From DAOSXA01 sp964526835 (GTDB taxonomy: Bacteria; Zixibacteria; MSB-5A5; GN15; FEB-12): 64,000 nucleotides of DNA. Made by a program: the position numbers and the translations under genes. The DNA lies in NCBI GenBank assembly GCA_964526835.1, contig CAZGMK010000016.1, positions 1-64,000 on the forward strand, read 5' to 3'. The notes under the pieces are model-generated. The model searched no databases, was not told the origin of the DNA, and was given only the letters and a program-made list of their open reading frames with translations. The number at the start of each line of letters is the position of its first letter. Within the stretch, counting starts at the first letter, position 1. Shown here in pieces: positions 34,143 to 43,362 of the stretch.

Positions 34143-34300
34143 TCGTCGATTTGATCGTCCTTTCATTTGAGCGTGTGCGGGTGTCGCCGGGTCAGACCAT
34201 GAGGGATAACGCTGACGAGGGGAGTCGGTCCCGGCGACCTTCCCCGCCGATTACCGAGAGCCACGCAAGTCCGGTCCGGCCGAAGTCGGCCGGGCGGTCG
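34143..34300 (+). ncRNA. Candidate sigma-54-dependent small RNA
   Basis: Bounds are set by the predicted start and the last strong hairpin. Arms GTCGCCGGG (34183-34191) and CCCGGCGAC (34230-34238) form a nine-pair stem. CCGGCCGA/TCGGCCGG (34276-34293) forms a terminal hairpin without a T tract. No coding frame with a ribosome site is present. If it reads on, it becomes antisense to the 470-residue gene. Confidence 0.35.
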
Positions 34301-35713
34301 TTACATTCCGTAGCGCTTTGAATTCAGTCTGAATTCGGAATCGCAGATGGTCAGGTCCTTGGCCAAAGCGGACCTCAGGGTGCTCTGATTCGATGCCTCG
34401 TGCTTTTCCAGCATGAATCCGGCCATGAGCAGCAGCTCTGAGGACGGCAGCAGGCAGAAATCATGACGATGAGCAGCTTGTATCGCCTCCTGATCGAACC
34501 AGGTCTGGCGCTCCTCCGGTTTCACTTGCGCCTCGGGGTTGCCGACGACCAGCCCCTTTGCACGGTCCTTCAGCTTCCCCTCTTCCATGGTTCGAGCCAA
34601 CACCTCGATTGCCTCCGCCGTAATCGGGCCCTGTTGACTGTCCGCAACCATGACCACGGCCCTCGCCTTGGGGCCGCCTGCAGGTAACCGCATGTCCAGA
34701 AGGCTTTCGTTAGCCGCAATAGGGCTGTCGATGGCTTGCCACCCGAGCAGACTCAGAGCCACTTCAACCGTCGCGATCAGAGTAGGTCCCGTTGCCCACA
34801 GAAGCTGAGTCAGCAGCGAAGCCTCCCGATCTTTCGACTGGGCCACTTGCTTCTGCTTCTTCAGGGCTTCTATCCTGGCATCGATCTCGCCGAGCTGCCG
34901 TCGGAACGGGTTCTGCCGGTCGAGTTGTTCCTGGTAAGAGTGAACCCACGATGGCTGCCTGACCGAGGACTGGCTGTATCCGGCGACCGCCCGGAATGCC
35001 TCCACCAGGCGCATGGGTTCGTTCGCGACCTCGAACTCCGGGACCAGCCAGACATCGCCGGCATAGCCCTCGGGGATTATCCGGCTGACGGCTGGTGTCT
35101 TGAAAGATGTTCCGGTATACGCAATATGCTCGAGTTTCCCGCTGCTGACGGCCTCGATTGCCTGCAACGCTTTGATCTGAACCGATCCGAGCGCCTGCGC
35201 CAACGGATGCAGTTCTGAGGCGTACTTGATTACCCGGCTGCCGGCGTATCTGATCGAATAGCGCCCGATCATCTCCTCCAGCCAGAAAAGCGCCGATACT
35301 ACCGATTCTGTGTAACTCCGGGTCGAGTTGGGACTCCGCTTGACGACGCGAATGTTGGCTTTAGGGATATTCGCCCGAAGGACGAGTGAACCGCCCCTGA
35401 CAAGCAAGTCGTCCAGAGCGGCTCGGGCCCTTTTGACCCTCGCCAGATAGGATGCCAGCTCCTTCTCCCCCCACTTGACATACTGCTGCTCCGAAATTTC
35501 GCCGTTTCCCGACCAGGCCCCGACCCGCTTCAGAGCCTGCAGGGGATCGACAAAGACCAGACCGAACTCGCTCAGGTCAGGCGAGCTGAAGAGTCTGCCC
35601 TCCGCAAATGGAGCTCCCTGGCAAGGCCAGTCGAGGAAAACAGGTTCGGCCGGTTGCCCGGCACCAGATGATGAAGCATTTGCGCTGTGGACAAGATCGA
35701 CGGCGTTGGTCAT
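34301..35713 (-). CDS. Orphan 470-residue protein of unknown function
   Basis: GGAG lies eight bases before the ATG. The N-terminal region (about 40-150) has a Rossmann-like FGLVFVDPLQAL and LLVRGGSLVLRANIPK. A charged coiled coil lies near 260-290 (DARIEALKKQKQ). The C-terminal part runs LLTQLLWATGPTLIATVEVALSLLGW, a hydrophobic strand pair, AKGLVVGNPEAQ, and a final SSELLLMAGFML. That order is like restriction-endonuclease-fold proteins often paired with a helical bundle, but the expected E-x-K is replaced (VVMVADSQ), so it would be inactive. Cytoplasmic. The family is not recognised. Confidence 0.7.
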   Translation of the reverse strand: MTNAVDLVHSANASSSGAGQPAEPVFLDWPCQGAPFAEGRLFSSPDLSEFGLVFVDPLQALKRVGAWSGNGEISEQQYVKWGEKELASYLARVKRARAALDDLLVRGGSLVLRANIPKANIRVVKRSPNSTRSYTESVVSALFWLEEMIGRYSIRYAGSRVIKYASELHPLAQALGSVQIKALQAIEAVSSGKLEHIAYTGTSFKTPAVSRIIPEGYAGDVWLVPEFEVANEPMRLVEAFRAVAGYSQSSVRQPSWVHSYQEQLDRQNPFRRQLGEIDARIEALKKQKQVAQSKDREASLLTQLLWATGPTLIATVEVALSLLGWQAIDSPIAANESLLDMRLPAGGPKARAVVMVADSQQGPITAEAIEVLARTMEEGKLKDRAKGLVVGNPEAQVKPEERQTWFDQEAIQAAHRHDFCLLPSSELLLMAGFMLEKHEASNQSTLRSALAKDLTICDSEFRLNSKRYGM

Positions 35714-35871
35714 GTTGACGACTCCATAGATGCCTGTTTTCCCCTCCCCGTAGATTTGTCAGGACGCCTCACCCTCGTCCATATTTGGTGGTATCGGCGG
35801 CATTTCGGATTTCATCAGTTTGCCTTAGCGATCTGTTTAACCTCCGTGCATGGTTGATCCAGATCAGGGCG

Positions 35872-38244
35872 CTACATCACGTCCACAGGATCCACGTTGA
35901 CACCTATCCTGATGGAATTGGGCAGGCCGAACCGGGGTTCATCCGCCTCCCATCCGGTCAGGAGATCCACCAGTCGCGGCATGGCGACGGTCTTGAGAAG
36001 GAGTTGCCGTCGATATCGCCCCCTGAGGTGGTACATCGGGCTTGGCGCCGGGCCGAGAATCTCAACTCTCAGGCCCGCAGAGACCAGTTTTCGCCGCAGT
36101 CTGTGATGCAGGTTCGCGGCGGTCTGAATCAGCTTATCCTCGGCCGAACCCGACAGGACGATCAGCAGGAGACGCCCGAACGGAGGGAAGCCCAGGGCCT
36201 TGCGGGAGGCGATTTCCGACTCATAAAATGACTGATAATCGTGACGTGAGACCGAATCGATTATGTGGCTGTCCGGATAGTAGGTCTGAATCAGCACCCG
36301 GCCGGGACTCGCCGCGCGCCCGGATCTCCCGGCTACCTGAAGCAATCTGGCAAACGCATGTTCGGAGGCCCTGAAGTCGGGAAGGTCAAGGCTGAGGTCG
36401 GCGGCCAGGACACCCACCAGGGTGACTGAAGGAAAATCCAGACCCTTGGCCACCATCTGGGTCCCCAGAAGAACTTGGTAGCGATGTTCAGCGAAGTCGG
36501 AGAGAATCTGATGCGCCTTCCGACGTCCTGACGCCGCGTCGCTGTCCATGCGGACTACCCGAGCCTGGGGGAAAAGGCGCGGCAAGTTCTCCTCGACCTT
36601 CTGCGTCCCGGCTCCCAGGAAGAATACCTCATGGCTGCCGCACTCCGGGCAGGTTTCCCATGCGGGCTGGACGTGTCCGCAGTAGTGACAACTCAGCTTC
36701 CGGCCGACCTTGTGGTAGGTCAGCTTCACGCGACATGACGGGCACTCCGGCGCCCCGCCGCAGGAGGCGCACTTGAGTTGCGGTGAGTGGCCTCGGCGAT
36801 TGAGAAAGAGGATTGCCTGGCGCCCTTCTTTCAGGCACTGGTCCATCTCCCGTTTCACTGTGTATGACAGGTATGGCAGATCGCCGCGCAAACGGTCGGT
36901 GCGCATGTCCACCACGTGAACGGTGGGCAGATGGGCGGTGGCCGGACGCCGGTTCAGCCGAAGCAGCCGGTATCGCCCCTTGAGGGCGTTGTGATAGGAT
37001 TCTAGCGACGGCGAAGCTGATCCCAATACGACCGGGACATCGGCCAGCTTGGCTCTCATAACGGCGGCATCGCGGGCGTGGAGTCGCGGCGCGGGATCAT
37101 CCTGCTTGTACGAGGGATCATGTTCTTCGTCAACGATGACCATACCAATGTTCGCCAGTGGCGCAAAAACCGCCGAGCGCGGCCCCACCACGATTCGATA
37201 GTCGCCCCGTTTGATGCCGCGCCAGCTCCTGATCCGCTCTCGCTCTGTCATCGCCGAGTGAATCACGGTTACTTTATCGCCGAACATGCCCCGAAAATAG
37301 GCCAGCGTAGCGCCGGTCAGGCCTATCTCGGGTGTTAGTACCAGCGCCGTTCGTCCCCGGGCCAGAACCTCACGGCACAGGTGGCAGTATACTATGGTCT
37401 TTCCCGAGCCGGTCACCCCGTGCAACAGGAATGGCGCAAACCCGCTGTCGAGCGAGTGGAGCATAGCCGCGAGGGCTGCTCGTTGCTCGTCATTCAGTTC
37501 GATTTCATTGATACCGGCGCGCGGCGGGATGAAAGACAGAATCTCGTCACTCTCAACCGCCACCGCCTCCAGGACGCCGGCGTCGCGGGCCTTGCGCAAC
37601 TGGTAGTCATTCCAGCCCGCTCGGACAAGGCTTTTGCGATCGCGAATACCGTCGAAAGGCTCCGGTCGGAATTTGCTGTCCGCATAGAAGTGACGCCATC
37701 GGTCCAAGTCGGGTACACAATAACCACGCTTGCGTCCGGCGCTGCCTTCCGAGGCGGTGGGCCAGTGCTCGACAATAACGTCTCTCTCGATCAGCTCATC
37801 CAGCCTGCCCAGCTTGCGCAATTGCGAAAGGGTCCTCGTGCTGACGGTCCGGGAGGGAGCCGGCGTCATCGGCAGATCAGCTGCCAGGGCGCGGCAGTTC
37901 TCCGCCCAGCGATACCCTGCTGTGCGACGGCTTCGCAGAACCGAAGGCAAGGCCGACGCCAACACGTCAGCCGGATTGGCAAAGTAGTAACGAGCGACCC
38001 AGGAACAGAAGTCGAATAACTCGCCCGAGAACTGGCTGGTTTGATCAAGCAGCCTGATTATCCGGCGATAGTCTAGTCCCGGCCGAGACCGGGCCGGCCC
38101 CAGGTAGAAGCCCAGTTGACGGCGACGCCCGAATGGTACGAGTAGTCGCTGTCCCGGCTCCAGACACATCGAACCATCGACAATGTAGGAGAACGATCGC
38201 TTCAGCGGACCACTGACAGCTACATCAATAAGTCGGTCAGACAT
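35872..38244 (-). CDS. priA: Primosomal replication restart helicase PriA
   Basis: 790 residues from the ATG at 38244, five bases after GAGG; the longer frame to 38319 would run through the upstream terminator. An N-terminal 3'-DNA-binding domain is followed by helicase motifs: Walker A in LHGVTGSGKTIVY, DEEH in MVIVDEEHDPSYKQ, and GSASPSLES. Eight zinc-binding cysteines lie in the CASC, CPSC, CHYC and CPEC pairs. PriA reloads the replisome at stalled forks. Confidence 0.96.
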   Translation of the reverse strand: MSDRLIDVAVSGPLKRSFSYIVDGSMCLEPGQRLLVPFGRRRQLGFYLGPARSRPGLDYRRIIRLLDQTSQFSGELFDFCSWVARYYFANPADVLASALPSVLRSRRTAGYRWAENCRALAADLPMTPAPSRTVSTRTLSQLRKLGRLDELIERDVIVEHWPTASEGSAGRKRGYCVPDLDRWRHFYADSKFRPEPFDGIRDRKSLVRAGWNDYQLRKARDAGVLEAVAVESDEILSFIPPRAGINEIELNDEQRAALAAMLHSLDSGFAPFLLHGVTGSGKTIVYCHLCREVLARGRTALVLTPEIGLTGATLAYFRGMFGDKVTVIHSAMTERERIRSWRGIKRGDYRIVVGPRSAVFAPLANIGMVIVDEEHDPSYKQDDPAPRLHARDAAVMRAKLADVPVVLGSASPSLESYHNALKGRYRLLRLNRRPATAHLPTVHVVDMRTDRLRGDLPYLSYTVKREMDQCLKEGRQAILFLNRRGHSPQLKCASCGGAPECPSCRVKLTYHKVGRKLSCHYCGHVQPAWETCPECGSHEVFFLGAGTQKVEENLPRLFPQARVVRMDSDAASGRRKAHQILSDFAEHRYQVLLGTQMVAKGLDFPSVTLVGVLAADLSLDLPDFRASEHAFARLLQVAGRSGRAASPGRVLIQTYYPDSHIIDSVSRHDYQSFYESEIASRKALGFPPFGRLLLIVLSGSAEDKLIQTAANLHHRLRRKLVSAGLRVEILGPAPSPMYHLRGRYRRQLLLKTVAMPRLVDLLTGWEADEPRFGLPNSIRIGVNVDPVDVM

Positions 38245-38262
38245 CACACCCTCAGTTCGCCG

Positions 38263-38291
38263 AAAAAAAACGGCAGACCCGAGGTCTGCCG
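38263..38291 (-). terminator. Intrinsic terminator of the TPR gene
   Basis: On the minus strand, a nine-pair stem CGGCAGACC/GGTCTGCCG with a three-base loop (38271-38291) is followed by eight T residues (38263-38270). It lies 52 bases after the TPR gene stop and just before priA. Confidence 0.92.
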
Positions 38292-38343
38292 TTGTCACTT
38301 TCCGTACCCTGGGCATCACCGCCGGAACGGATAGTCATCCCTG

Positions 38344-39717
38344 CTATTTGAGACGCTTCCGTGCCTCCGCTTCCTTCTGCTTCATGCCCAGTTGCTGGTA
38401 AAGGTCGGCCAATTGCTCCCAGATTCGCTTGTTGTCCGGTTCCAGTTCGACGACCTTCTCATAGGCCACCACGGACGCATTCCAGTCCTGCAAGTTGATG
38501 AGGCAATCACCCAGCGATATCCAGTGGTCGGCATTATCCGGTTCCATTTGGGTAAGGTGTCGGAAGGCGTCGGCGGCGTTCTTCCAATTCTGACTCAGAG
38601 CTGCCGCCAGAGCGTACATTTCCGTAACAAACGGATCATCGGGGTTGATTTCATAAGCCCGTCGCAAATAGACCCGCGAGGAATCGAATCGCTCCTGGCG
38701 TTTCGCCAGCCATTCCTGCTTGGCGGCATCGTCGCCTGCGGCCTCGGCCTGTTGGGCCGAGTCGGCCGCCCGACGGCCCAGCTCGTTGAAGTAACGGCCT
38801 ACACCCGAAAGGACCTCGGCGTTCTCGGGATCAGTCTCCAGAATCCGATCATAGATCACTTTGGCCGAATCGTACCAACCGACATTATTGAGACAGATAG
38901 TCAGGTTGTACATTGTTGCAACCTCCTCAGGATTGGCCAGGATGAAATCGTTCAGGTAGGGGATCGCGTCCTTGTAGTTGCCTTGGTTCACATAATCGTA
39001 GGCTATCGACTCCAGCAACGAGATGCTGTCCTGCTCGGTTTGCGCCAACTTCAGGCCGGTCTTCTTGAACTCGATCGCCTTGTCGTACTCCTCGATTGCC
39101 TGATAAGCCATGCCGAGGGCCAGGTAGGCTCGATTATCCGAGGAATCGATCATAATAGCCAGATTCATGTTCACGACGGCTGAGTCGAAATTGGCCTGCA
39201 ATGCATCCTGATGATAGGCTCGCATGGTCGAGTCCTGAGTAGTCTGCAACTCCTGCTGGGCGGTGCTGATGACATTGAGTTGCTCTATTCCACTATTGTA
39301 GAACTCGCGCCAGTATTTGACCTGAACGGAGTCCGACTTCTGGATGTACTCTTGGCAGCCACTCTGGTATTTCTCCTCGCAGGCGCCTTCACAACACATG
39401 TGAAGGCTGTCGATGTAGGCGACCATCTTCTGGACATAAGGGATCTTGGCCTGCGGATCCGACTCCAACTGCAGGCCATCAACCATCATCTGCGAATACA
39501 GATACAGCGCCTCGGCATGAGGGCCGTAGTGCATAAACAGCGAGTCGAGCATGGCAGCCGCTTCTTCGTATCGCTCCGGATCGCCGGACAGAATGTCGAT
39601 CTTGGCCGACTTGATATACGCGCCAACCGGTAGCTTACGAGGCCGCGAAGCGAGGGCCGGCAGAGCAACAAGAACCGCCAGTGTCAGGGTCAACAGAACT
39701 GTCAAAGATCGCTTCAA
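38344..39717 (-). CDS. Exported TPR-repeat protein
   Basis: 457 residues from a TTG at 39717 with AGGAGG six bases upstream; a longer frame to 39747 is not needed. Signal peptide KRSLTVLLTLTLAVLVALPALA. The remainder is helical with TPR signatures, most clearly ALGMAYQAIEEYDKAIEFKKTGL, then ATMYNLTICLNNVGWYDSAKVIYDRIL and ISLGDCLINLQDWNASVVAYEKVVEL near the C-terminus. A Cys-rich loop near 115-130 (MCCEGACEEKYQSGC) may be disulfide-bonded. It is likely a periplasmic scaffold; partners are unknown. It has its own promoter and terminator, so it is monocistronic. Confidence 0.9.
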   Translation of the reverse strand: MKRSLTVLLTLTLAVLVALPALASRPRKLPVGAYIKSAKIDILSGDPERYEEAAAMLDSLFMHYGPHAEALYLYSQMMVDGLQLESDPQAKIPYVQKMVAYIDSLHMCCEGACEEKYQSGCQEYIQKSDSVQVKYWREFYNSGIEQLNVISTAQQELQTTQDSTMRAYHQDALQANFDSAVVNMNLAIMIDSSDNRAYLALGMAYQAIEEYDKAIEFKKTGLKLAQTEQDSISLLESIAYDYVNQGNYKDAIPYLNDFILANPEEVATMYNLTICLNNVGWYDSAKVIYDRILETDPENAEVLSGVGRYFNELGRRAADSAQQAEAAGDDAAKQEWLAKRQERFDSSRVYLRRAYEINPDDPFVTEMYALAAALSQNWKNAADAFRHLTQMEPDNADHWISLGDCLINLQDWNASVVAYEKVVELEPDNKRIWEQLADLYQQLGMKQKEAEARKRLK

Positions 39718-39765
39718 AACAAACCTCCTTGCAGGGCCCAACCTCATTCACAAATTCGTCGCCCG

Positions 39766-39794
39766 AATGTAATGGCTGGGCCGATCCTTGTCAA
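39766..39794 (-). promoter_or_regulatory. Sigma-70-type promoter of the TPR gene
   Basis: On the minus strand, TTGACA (39789-39794), a 17-base spacer and TACATT (39766-39771) lie about 50 bases before the start codon. Confidence 0.75.
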
Positions 39795-39803
39795 CAGATC
39801 GGC

Positions 39804-41150
39804 TTATCGTACGCCATAACGTATCGTGAAGTCGAAGGTCCGGGTCTGACCAGCCTTCACCGGTACCCGGAACTCTATTGTGTAGGCATCCTCCTTCGTG
39901 TACTCGATGTCGGAACTCAAAACTTCCCAGTAGCCGTGCAGCCGCTTCTCCACCACCACGATTATGTCGCTGTCCTTACGATTGCGAAGCTCAATCCGAA
40001 AATCACGCTCCTCAACCTGCTGGGATATACGACGCTGATCCATCACTTTCTGCTCGGCGACAACATCGAAGGCGGTTCCCACCTGGACCGTCAGGTTCTC
40101 GTCCCGGGGGGTGTGCTTGATCCGATCCTCACCCAACAGTACAACCGAGCCGTCGTCATCCGCCTTGAACAAACGTACCCGCCCCGCCGGCAACGGCATA
40201 CCCAGACCTGCTTCGGACGAGTTAGTGAACTCGATGGCTACTTCGACCTCCGCGGCATTGCGATCGGGACGGTACGTGTAGACCTTTTCCACGGTCGTAG
40301 AGGCGGGGTCGAAGAGCGATATCTGCTTGATCTCCCGGTTGGCCACCGTGGCCGCCCGGGGGAGGGTATACAGGTGATACTCGAAGAACGCCTTCTCCTC
40401 GAATCCGGCCCCGGCGCCTTCGGCCATCGCCATCATTTTGCGGGAATCGGCGTACGACGGGGCCTCGGGGCGAGCTCGGTGGATGTCACCGGCCACCAGT
40501 TTGAGCCTGGCATCCTCGTAAGTCTTGCCGGAATTATTGGTGATTGAAGCCCAGCCGGACAGATGAAGGTTCTCCTCTTTGCTGTCCAGCTGCCCGACAT
40601 ACTCGGCTTCCCACTTCATGCCGCTTGTCTGATAACCCACCCGACACTGGCGCGGTCCACCCGACTCCGAGGCATATAGCCAGAACAGGGTCGGACGAGT
40701 GATCAACCCCTCAGGCAGTTTGGGGAACGAAACTTCGTTGATATTGTCCAAATTCACGACCTTGACCCGCCCTGACGTCTCCATCAGCGTAACCGCTCCC
40801 TTGTTGTAGGCCAGCAGATTACCGGAATACAGGCGCCCCGACTCGTCGATCAGCTCGATCTCCTGATCGAGGTAACGACGGTACATCTGCTCCGGGCTGA
40901 CCAGGTCGTAGGCATAGTTCTGTTCGAGAACCGTTACCTTGCCTCCGTCGAGGACCTCCATTCGCACAGACGCCGGGTCGATTTCCGACGGGACGTCGCG
41001 GAAGGCGAGCTTGCCGTTGCCCTTGTCGAAGTTGAGGGTGCGCGTCTCGCTGACCACCCCGAGGTTGCTGTTGTATACAGTAACCGCCACATCGTCGGCC
41101 GTCGTCGCGCCGGCCAGTGCCATGATCATAATCATCGTGAGTGCTTTCAT
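39804..41150 (-). CDS. DUF4139-type exported protein
   Basis: 448 residues with a short signal peptide (ALTMIMIMALAGATTADD). The layout matches the DUF4139/mucoidy-inhibitor-like family: an N-terminal VAVTVYNSNLGVVSETR strand pair, GMKWEAEYVGQLDSKEENLHLSGWASITNNSGKTYEDARLKLVAGD mid-protein (family hallmark), and C-terminal beta sandwiches ending in TFDFTIRYGVR. The function of the family is poorly known. AAGGAG lies seven bases before the ATG. Confidence 0.85.
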   Translation of the reverse strand: MKALTMIMIMALAGATTADDVAVTVYNSNLGVVSETRTLNFDKGNGKLAFRDVPSEIDPASVRMEVLDGGKVTVLEQNYAYDLVSPEQMYRRYLDQEIELIDESGRLYSGNLLAYNKGAVTLMETSGRVKVVNLDNINEVSFPKLPEGLITRPTLFWLYASESGGPRQCRVGYQTSGMKWEAEYVGQLDSKEENLHLSGWASITNNSGKTYEDARLKLVAGDIHRARPEAPSYADSRKMMAMAEGAGAGFEEKAFFEYHLYTLPRAATVANREIKQISLFDPASTTVEKVYTYRPDRNAAEVEVAIEFTNSSEAGLGMPLPAGRVRLFKADDDGSVVLLGEDRIKHTPRDENLTVQVGTAFDVVAEQKVMDQRRISQQVEERDFRIELRNRKDSDIIVVVEKRLHGYWEVLSSDIEYTKEDAYTIEFRVPVKAGQTRTFDFTIRYGVR

Positions 41151-41387
41151 TTTCGTACTCCTTGGGTCGAATCCGCGCTTCGCGGGGCCCGGTGTTTATA
41201 CCAAGGACCATCCGCCACGGTCCTTGCGACAAGTTTTAACACAGATACCGGCAGGGCATCGATTTCTTCCCGGGCGCCGCGGAGGTTTCGCAACCGCCCA
41301 GCTAAGCACCTGCGGGGAAACAACATAAATAGCCCAAGCCCGTGAGGGTCCCGGTCGACATGTCGGGTTAGCCTACTGCGGTCGAGG

Positions 41388-41768
41388 TCAAAACTGGTCA
41401 GTGCGGAGCATTACCAGGGTGCAGGCCTGCACAACCTCAATACCTTCGTCACGCAGCCTGGCGGCAAGATCGGGATTCTCGGCGCCGGGGTTAAAGATAA
41501 CGCGGCGGGGTTTGATGCCTAGAATCTCATCGAGGGCGGCCGATGATATCTTCGAATTGACATAGACAGTCAGCGTATCGACCGGTTCTTCAATGTCAGA
41601 CAACGACTTCACCGCGGTCAGACCAAACACCTCATGACCCTTCGGATGTACCGGCACCGGCTGGTGACCGTGCTCCTTCAGCATCTTGACGGCCATGAAC
41701 GAATAGCGCTCTTCTTTCGGTGATGCGCCCAGGACTGCGACCCGGGAGTGGGGTTTGGCTCGTTCCAT
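41388..41768 (-). CDS. CoA-binding protein (YccU-like)
   Basis: 126 residues forming one Rossmann CoA_binding domain: VAVLGASPKEERYSFMAVKMLKEHG, then PVHPKGHEVFG and RRVIFNPGAENPDLAARLRDEGIEVV. The conserved NPGAEN and a late Cys (VVQACTLVMLRT) fit the YccU family, which binds CoA and may be involved in redox sensing. Standalone domain, cytoplasmic. Confidence 0.92.
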   Translation of the reverse strand: MERAKPHSRVAVLGASPKEERYSFMAVKMLKEHGHQPVPVHPKGHEVFGLTAVKSLSDIEEPVDTLTVYVNSKISSAALDEILGIKPRRVIFNPGAENPDLAARLRDEGIEVVQACTLVMLRTDQF

Positions 41769-41848
41769 TATGACGGCCCGCCTTCCATAGTGATCAATTC
41801 ACGCTCTTTGGATATATGCAACAACTGCCGGCGTCGTTGGTTCGCCTC

Positions 41849-42601
41849 TCAGACTATCGGCAGGACACCCTGCGGGTCGAACTTCTGCTTGATCTTGCGG
41901 CTGTAAACGGCATCGGTGCTCGTATTGTCCTCCGACAAAGCCTCGAGCAGGGGGCTCCGACTTGATTCCATCTGGCTCATACCCGTGTACTCATCTGCCG
42001 CACTGTCCGGCAAGGTCCGAAACCAGAGTTTGACGATCAGCCCGAGAAGCCCCCAGGAACGGGCGAAGACCTTTACCACGTCGTAGCCCGAAGTCGACTT
42101 GAAGCAGACCGAGCCGGGCGTAATGACGTCGCCCTCGGGAGTCACGATCTCGGCCTTAAGCAGGAATCTCTTAAGGGGCAGTTCGTGACCACTCAGTTCA
42201 GCGGTCAGGCCCGTCGCCACGGCCCCTCCCGCCGAACCGACATAGGGCAGGTTGGCGTGCGGCACGAAGAGCCGGTGCGGCTTCAGGCAATAGTTGATTT
42301 CGCGCAACGGGTAACCCGACCCCACACAGACGTACAGGTCACTGTCGCTCACTTCGAAAACCCGGTTCAGGCGGTCGGTGCACACTGTGACCATGCTCTC
42401 GAACGGTTCCCCGACCGGCGTGATGTTGTTGGCGAAGCCGGCGATGTACATCTTGCGACCGTGTTCGCTCGCCAGACGGAACAGCCTTGAGGCCTCCTGG
42501 GTGGATTCCGGATGGAAGGTCGGCACTGCATTCTGCCAGGTGAGTCGCCCGGGCGCAAACTCATTCTGGAGCACATTAACAAATCGCGATAGCCTGACCA
42601 T
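41849..42601 (-). CDS. Short FAD-binding oxidoreductase (PCMH type)
   Basis: 250 residues. The FAD-binding PCMH fold is clear: YIAGFANNITPVG, LYVCVGSGYPLREINYCL, FVPHANLPYVGSAGGAVATGL and CFKSTSGYDVVKVFARSWGLLG. After it comes only a short tail ending IKQKFDPQGVLPIV, the usual end of GlcD-type oxidases, so the substrate cap domain is missing or very reduced. This resembles GlcE-type subunits, which work with a partner, but no glcD or glcF lies nearby. The substrate is unknown. Confidence 0.8.
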   Translation of the reverse strand: MVRLSRFVNVLQNEFAPGRLTWQNAVPTFHPESTQEASRLFRLASEHGRKMYIAGFANNITPVGEPFESMVTVCTDRLNRVFEVSDSDLYVCVGSGYPLREINYCLKPHRLFVPHANLPYVGSAGGAVATGLTAELSGHELPLKRFLLKAEIVTPEGDVITPGSVCFKSTSGYDVVKVFARSWGLLGLIVKLWFRTLPDSAADEYTGMSQMESSRSPLLEALSEDNTSTDAVYSRKIKQKFDPQGVLPIV

Positions 42602-42891
42602 GGCTCGAAGATAGCGCCATCGGGCGGGCTGTCAACTAAGATCGGCACGCCGGACTGGCCGACGCAAGGGCTTGCTTGCAGCGACGCCGTGCAGCGTTTG
42701 CACCCGCAGTTCATACCCTGCCTGTTGTTCTTCCTTGCCGATGCGGCCAATCGTGTCTATTTTCTTGCTATGGCCGCTCGCGCCGGGGGTCAGTTCACTG
42801 CCACAGGGATCTGTGTCGCTTCCTGTGGCCCGGGGCGACGAGTGTTCGGCGCGGCCAGTTTAGCAAAGCAACGACAGGAAAGGAGCCCGAG

Positions 42892-43260
42892 TTGAACAGA
42901 GGCACCATGATCGCAGCATGCGGACTGGACTGCGGCTCGTGCGAGATCAGAAGAGCGCCGACAAACCCGGATGCCGCCAGGGTCATAGTCGACTGGTTCA
43001 GAAAGCGGGGTTGGCTCTCCGACGACGAGGGGATGGAGCAAGTCATCGAGCGGAGGATGTACTGCACAGGTTGCACCGGCAGCCGGGACACACACTGGTC
43101 CAGCGACTGCTGGATTCTGCGGTGCTGCATAGACGAGAGGGGTCTGAGCAACTGCAGCGAATGTGAGGAATTCGCCTGCGATCGTCTTGTCGACTGGGCC
43201 GAACAGAATGACCGCTACAGGGCTGCTCTGGTCCACCTGAGAGGAATGCGATCAGAATAG
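42892..43260 (+). CDS. DUF3795 cysteine-rich protein
   Basis: 122 residues from a TTG at 42892 six bases after AGGAG; an ATG five codons later is an alternative. It starts ACGLDCGSCEIRRA and has a further nine or so cysteines (YCTGCTGSR, CWILRCCIDERGLSNCSECEEFACD), the DUF3795 pattern. The cysteines probably bind zinc or iron. Function unknown. It stands alone on the plus strand between minus-strand genes. Confidence 0.85.
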   Translation: MNRGTMIAACGLDCGSCEIRRAPTNPDAARVIVDWFRKRGWLSDDEGMEQVIERRMYCTGCTGSRDTHWSSDCWILRCCIDERGLSNCSECEEFACDRLVDWAEQNDRYRAALVHLRGMRSE

Positions 43261-43362
43261 ATGCAGGCCGAGCCGGGACCCTGTGGATGCAACCGTTCTG
43301 CGCTTATCAGGTCTCGGGTGTGACTCCATATGGCGGTCGAATTGCCGACCTCTCGCGACTGC

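Larger units (their letters stand above)
33912..34300. other. 389-base intergenic region with sigma-54 promoter and structured transcript candidate
   Basis: No protein gene is supported. It holds an inverted repeat (34058-34086), a plus-strand sigma-54 element (34117-34132), long paired arms (34183-34191 with 34230-34238) and a compact hairpin (34276-34293). A 40-codon frame from 34199 has no ribosome site. Confidence 0.6.

Noticed and set aside
34199..34321. 40-codon frame inside the candidate RNA
   Set aside because: No ribosome site, and a composition dictated by the GC-rich stems.
34320..34336. Perfect inverted repeat GAATTCA-gtc-TGAATTC
   Set aside because: It lies inside the coding end of the 470-residue gene; the loop is three bases and no T tract follows, so it is probably chance.
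38245..38319. Longer PriA start at 38319
   Set aside because: It would translate through the terminator at 38263-38291; the ATG at 38244 has GAGG at correct spacing.
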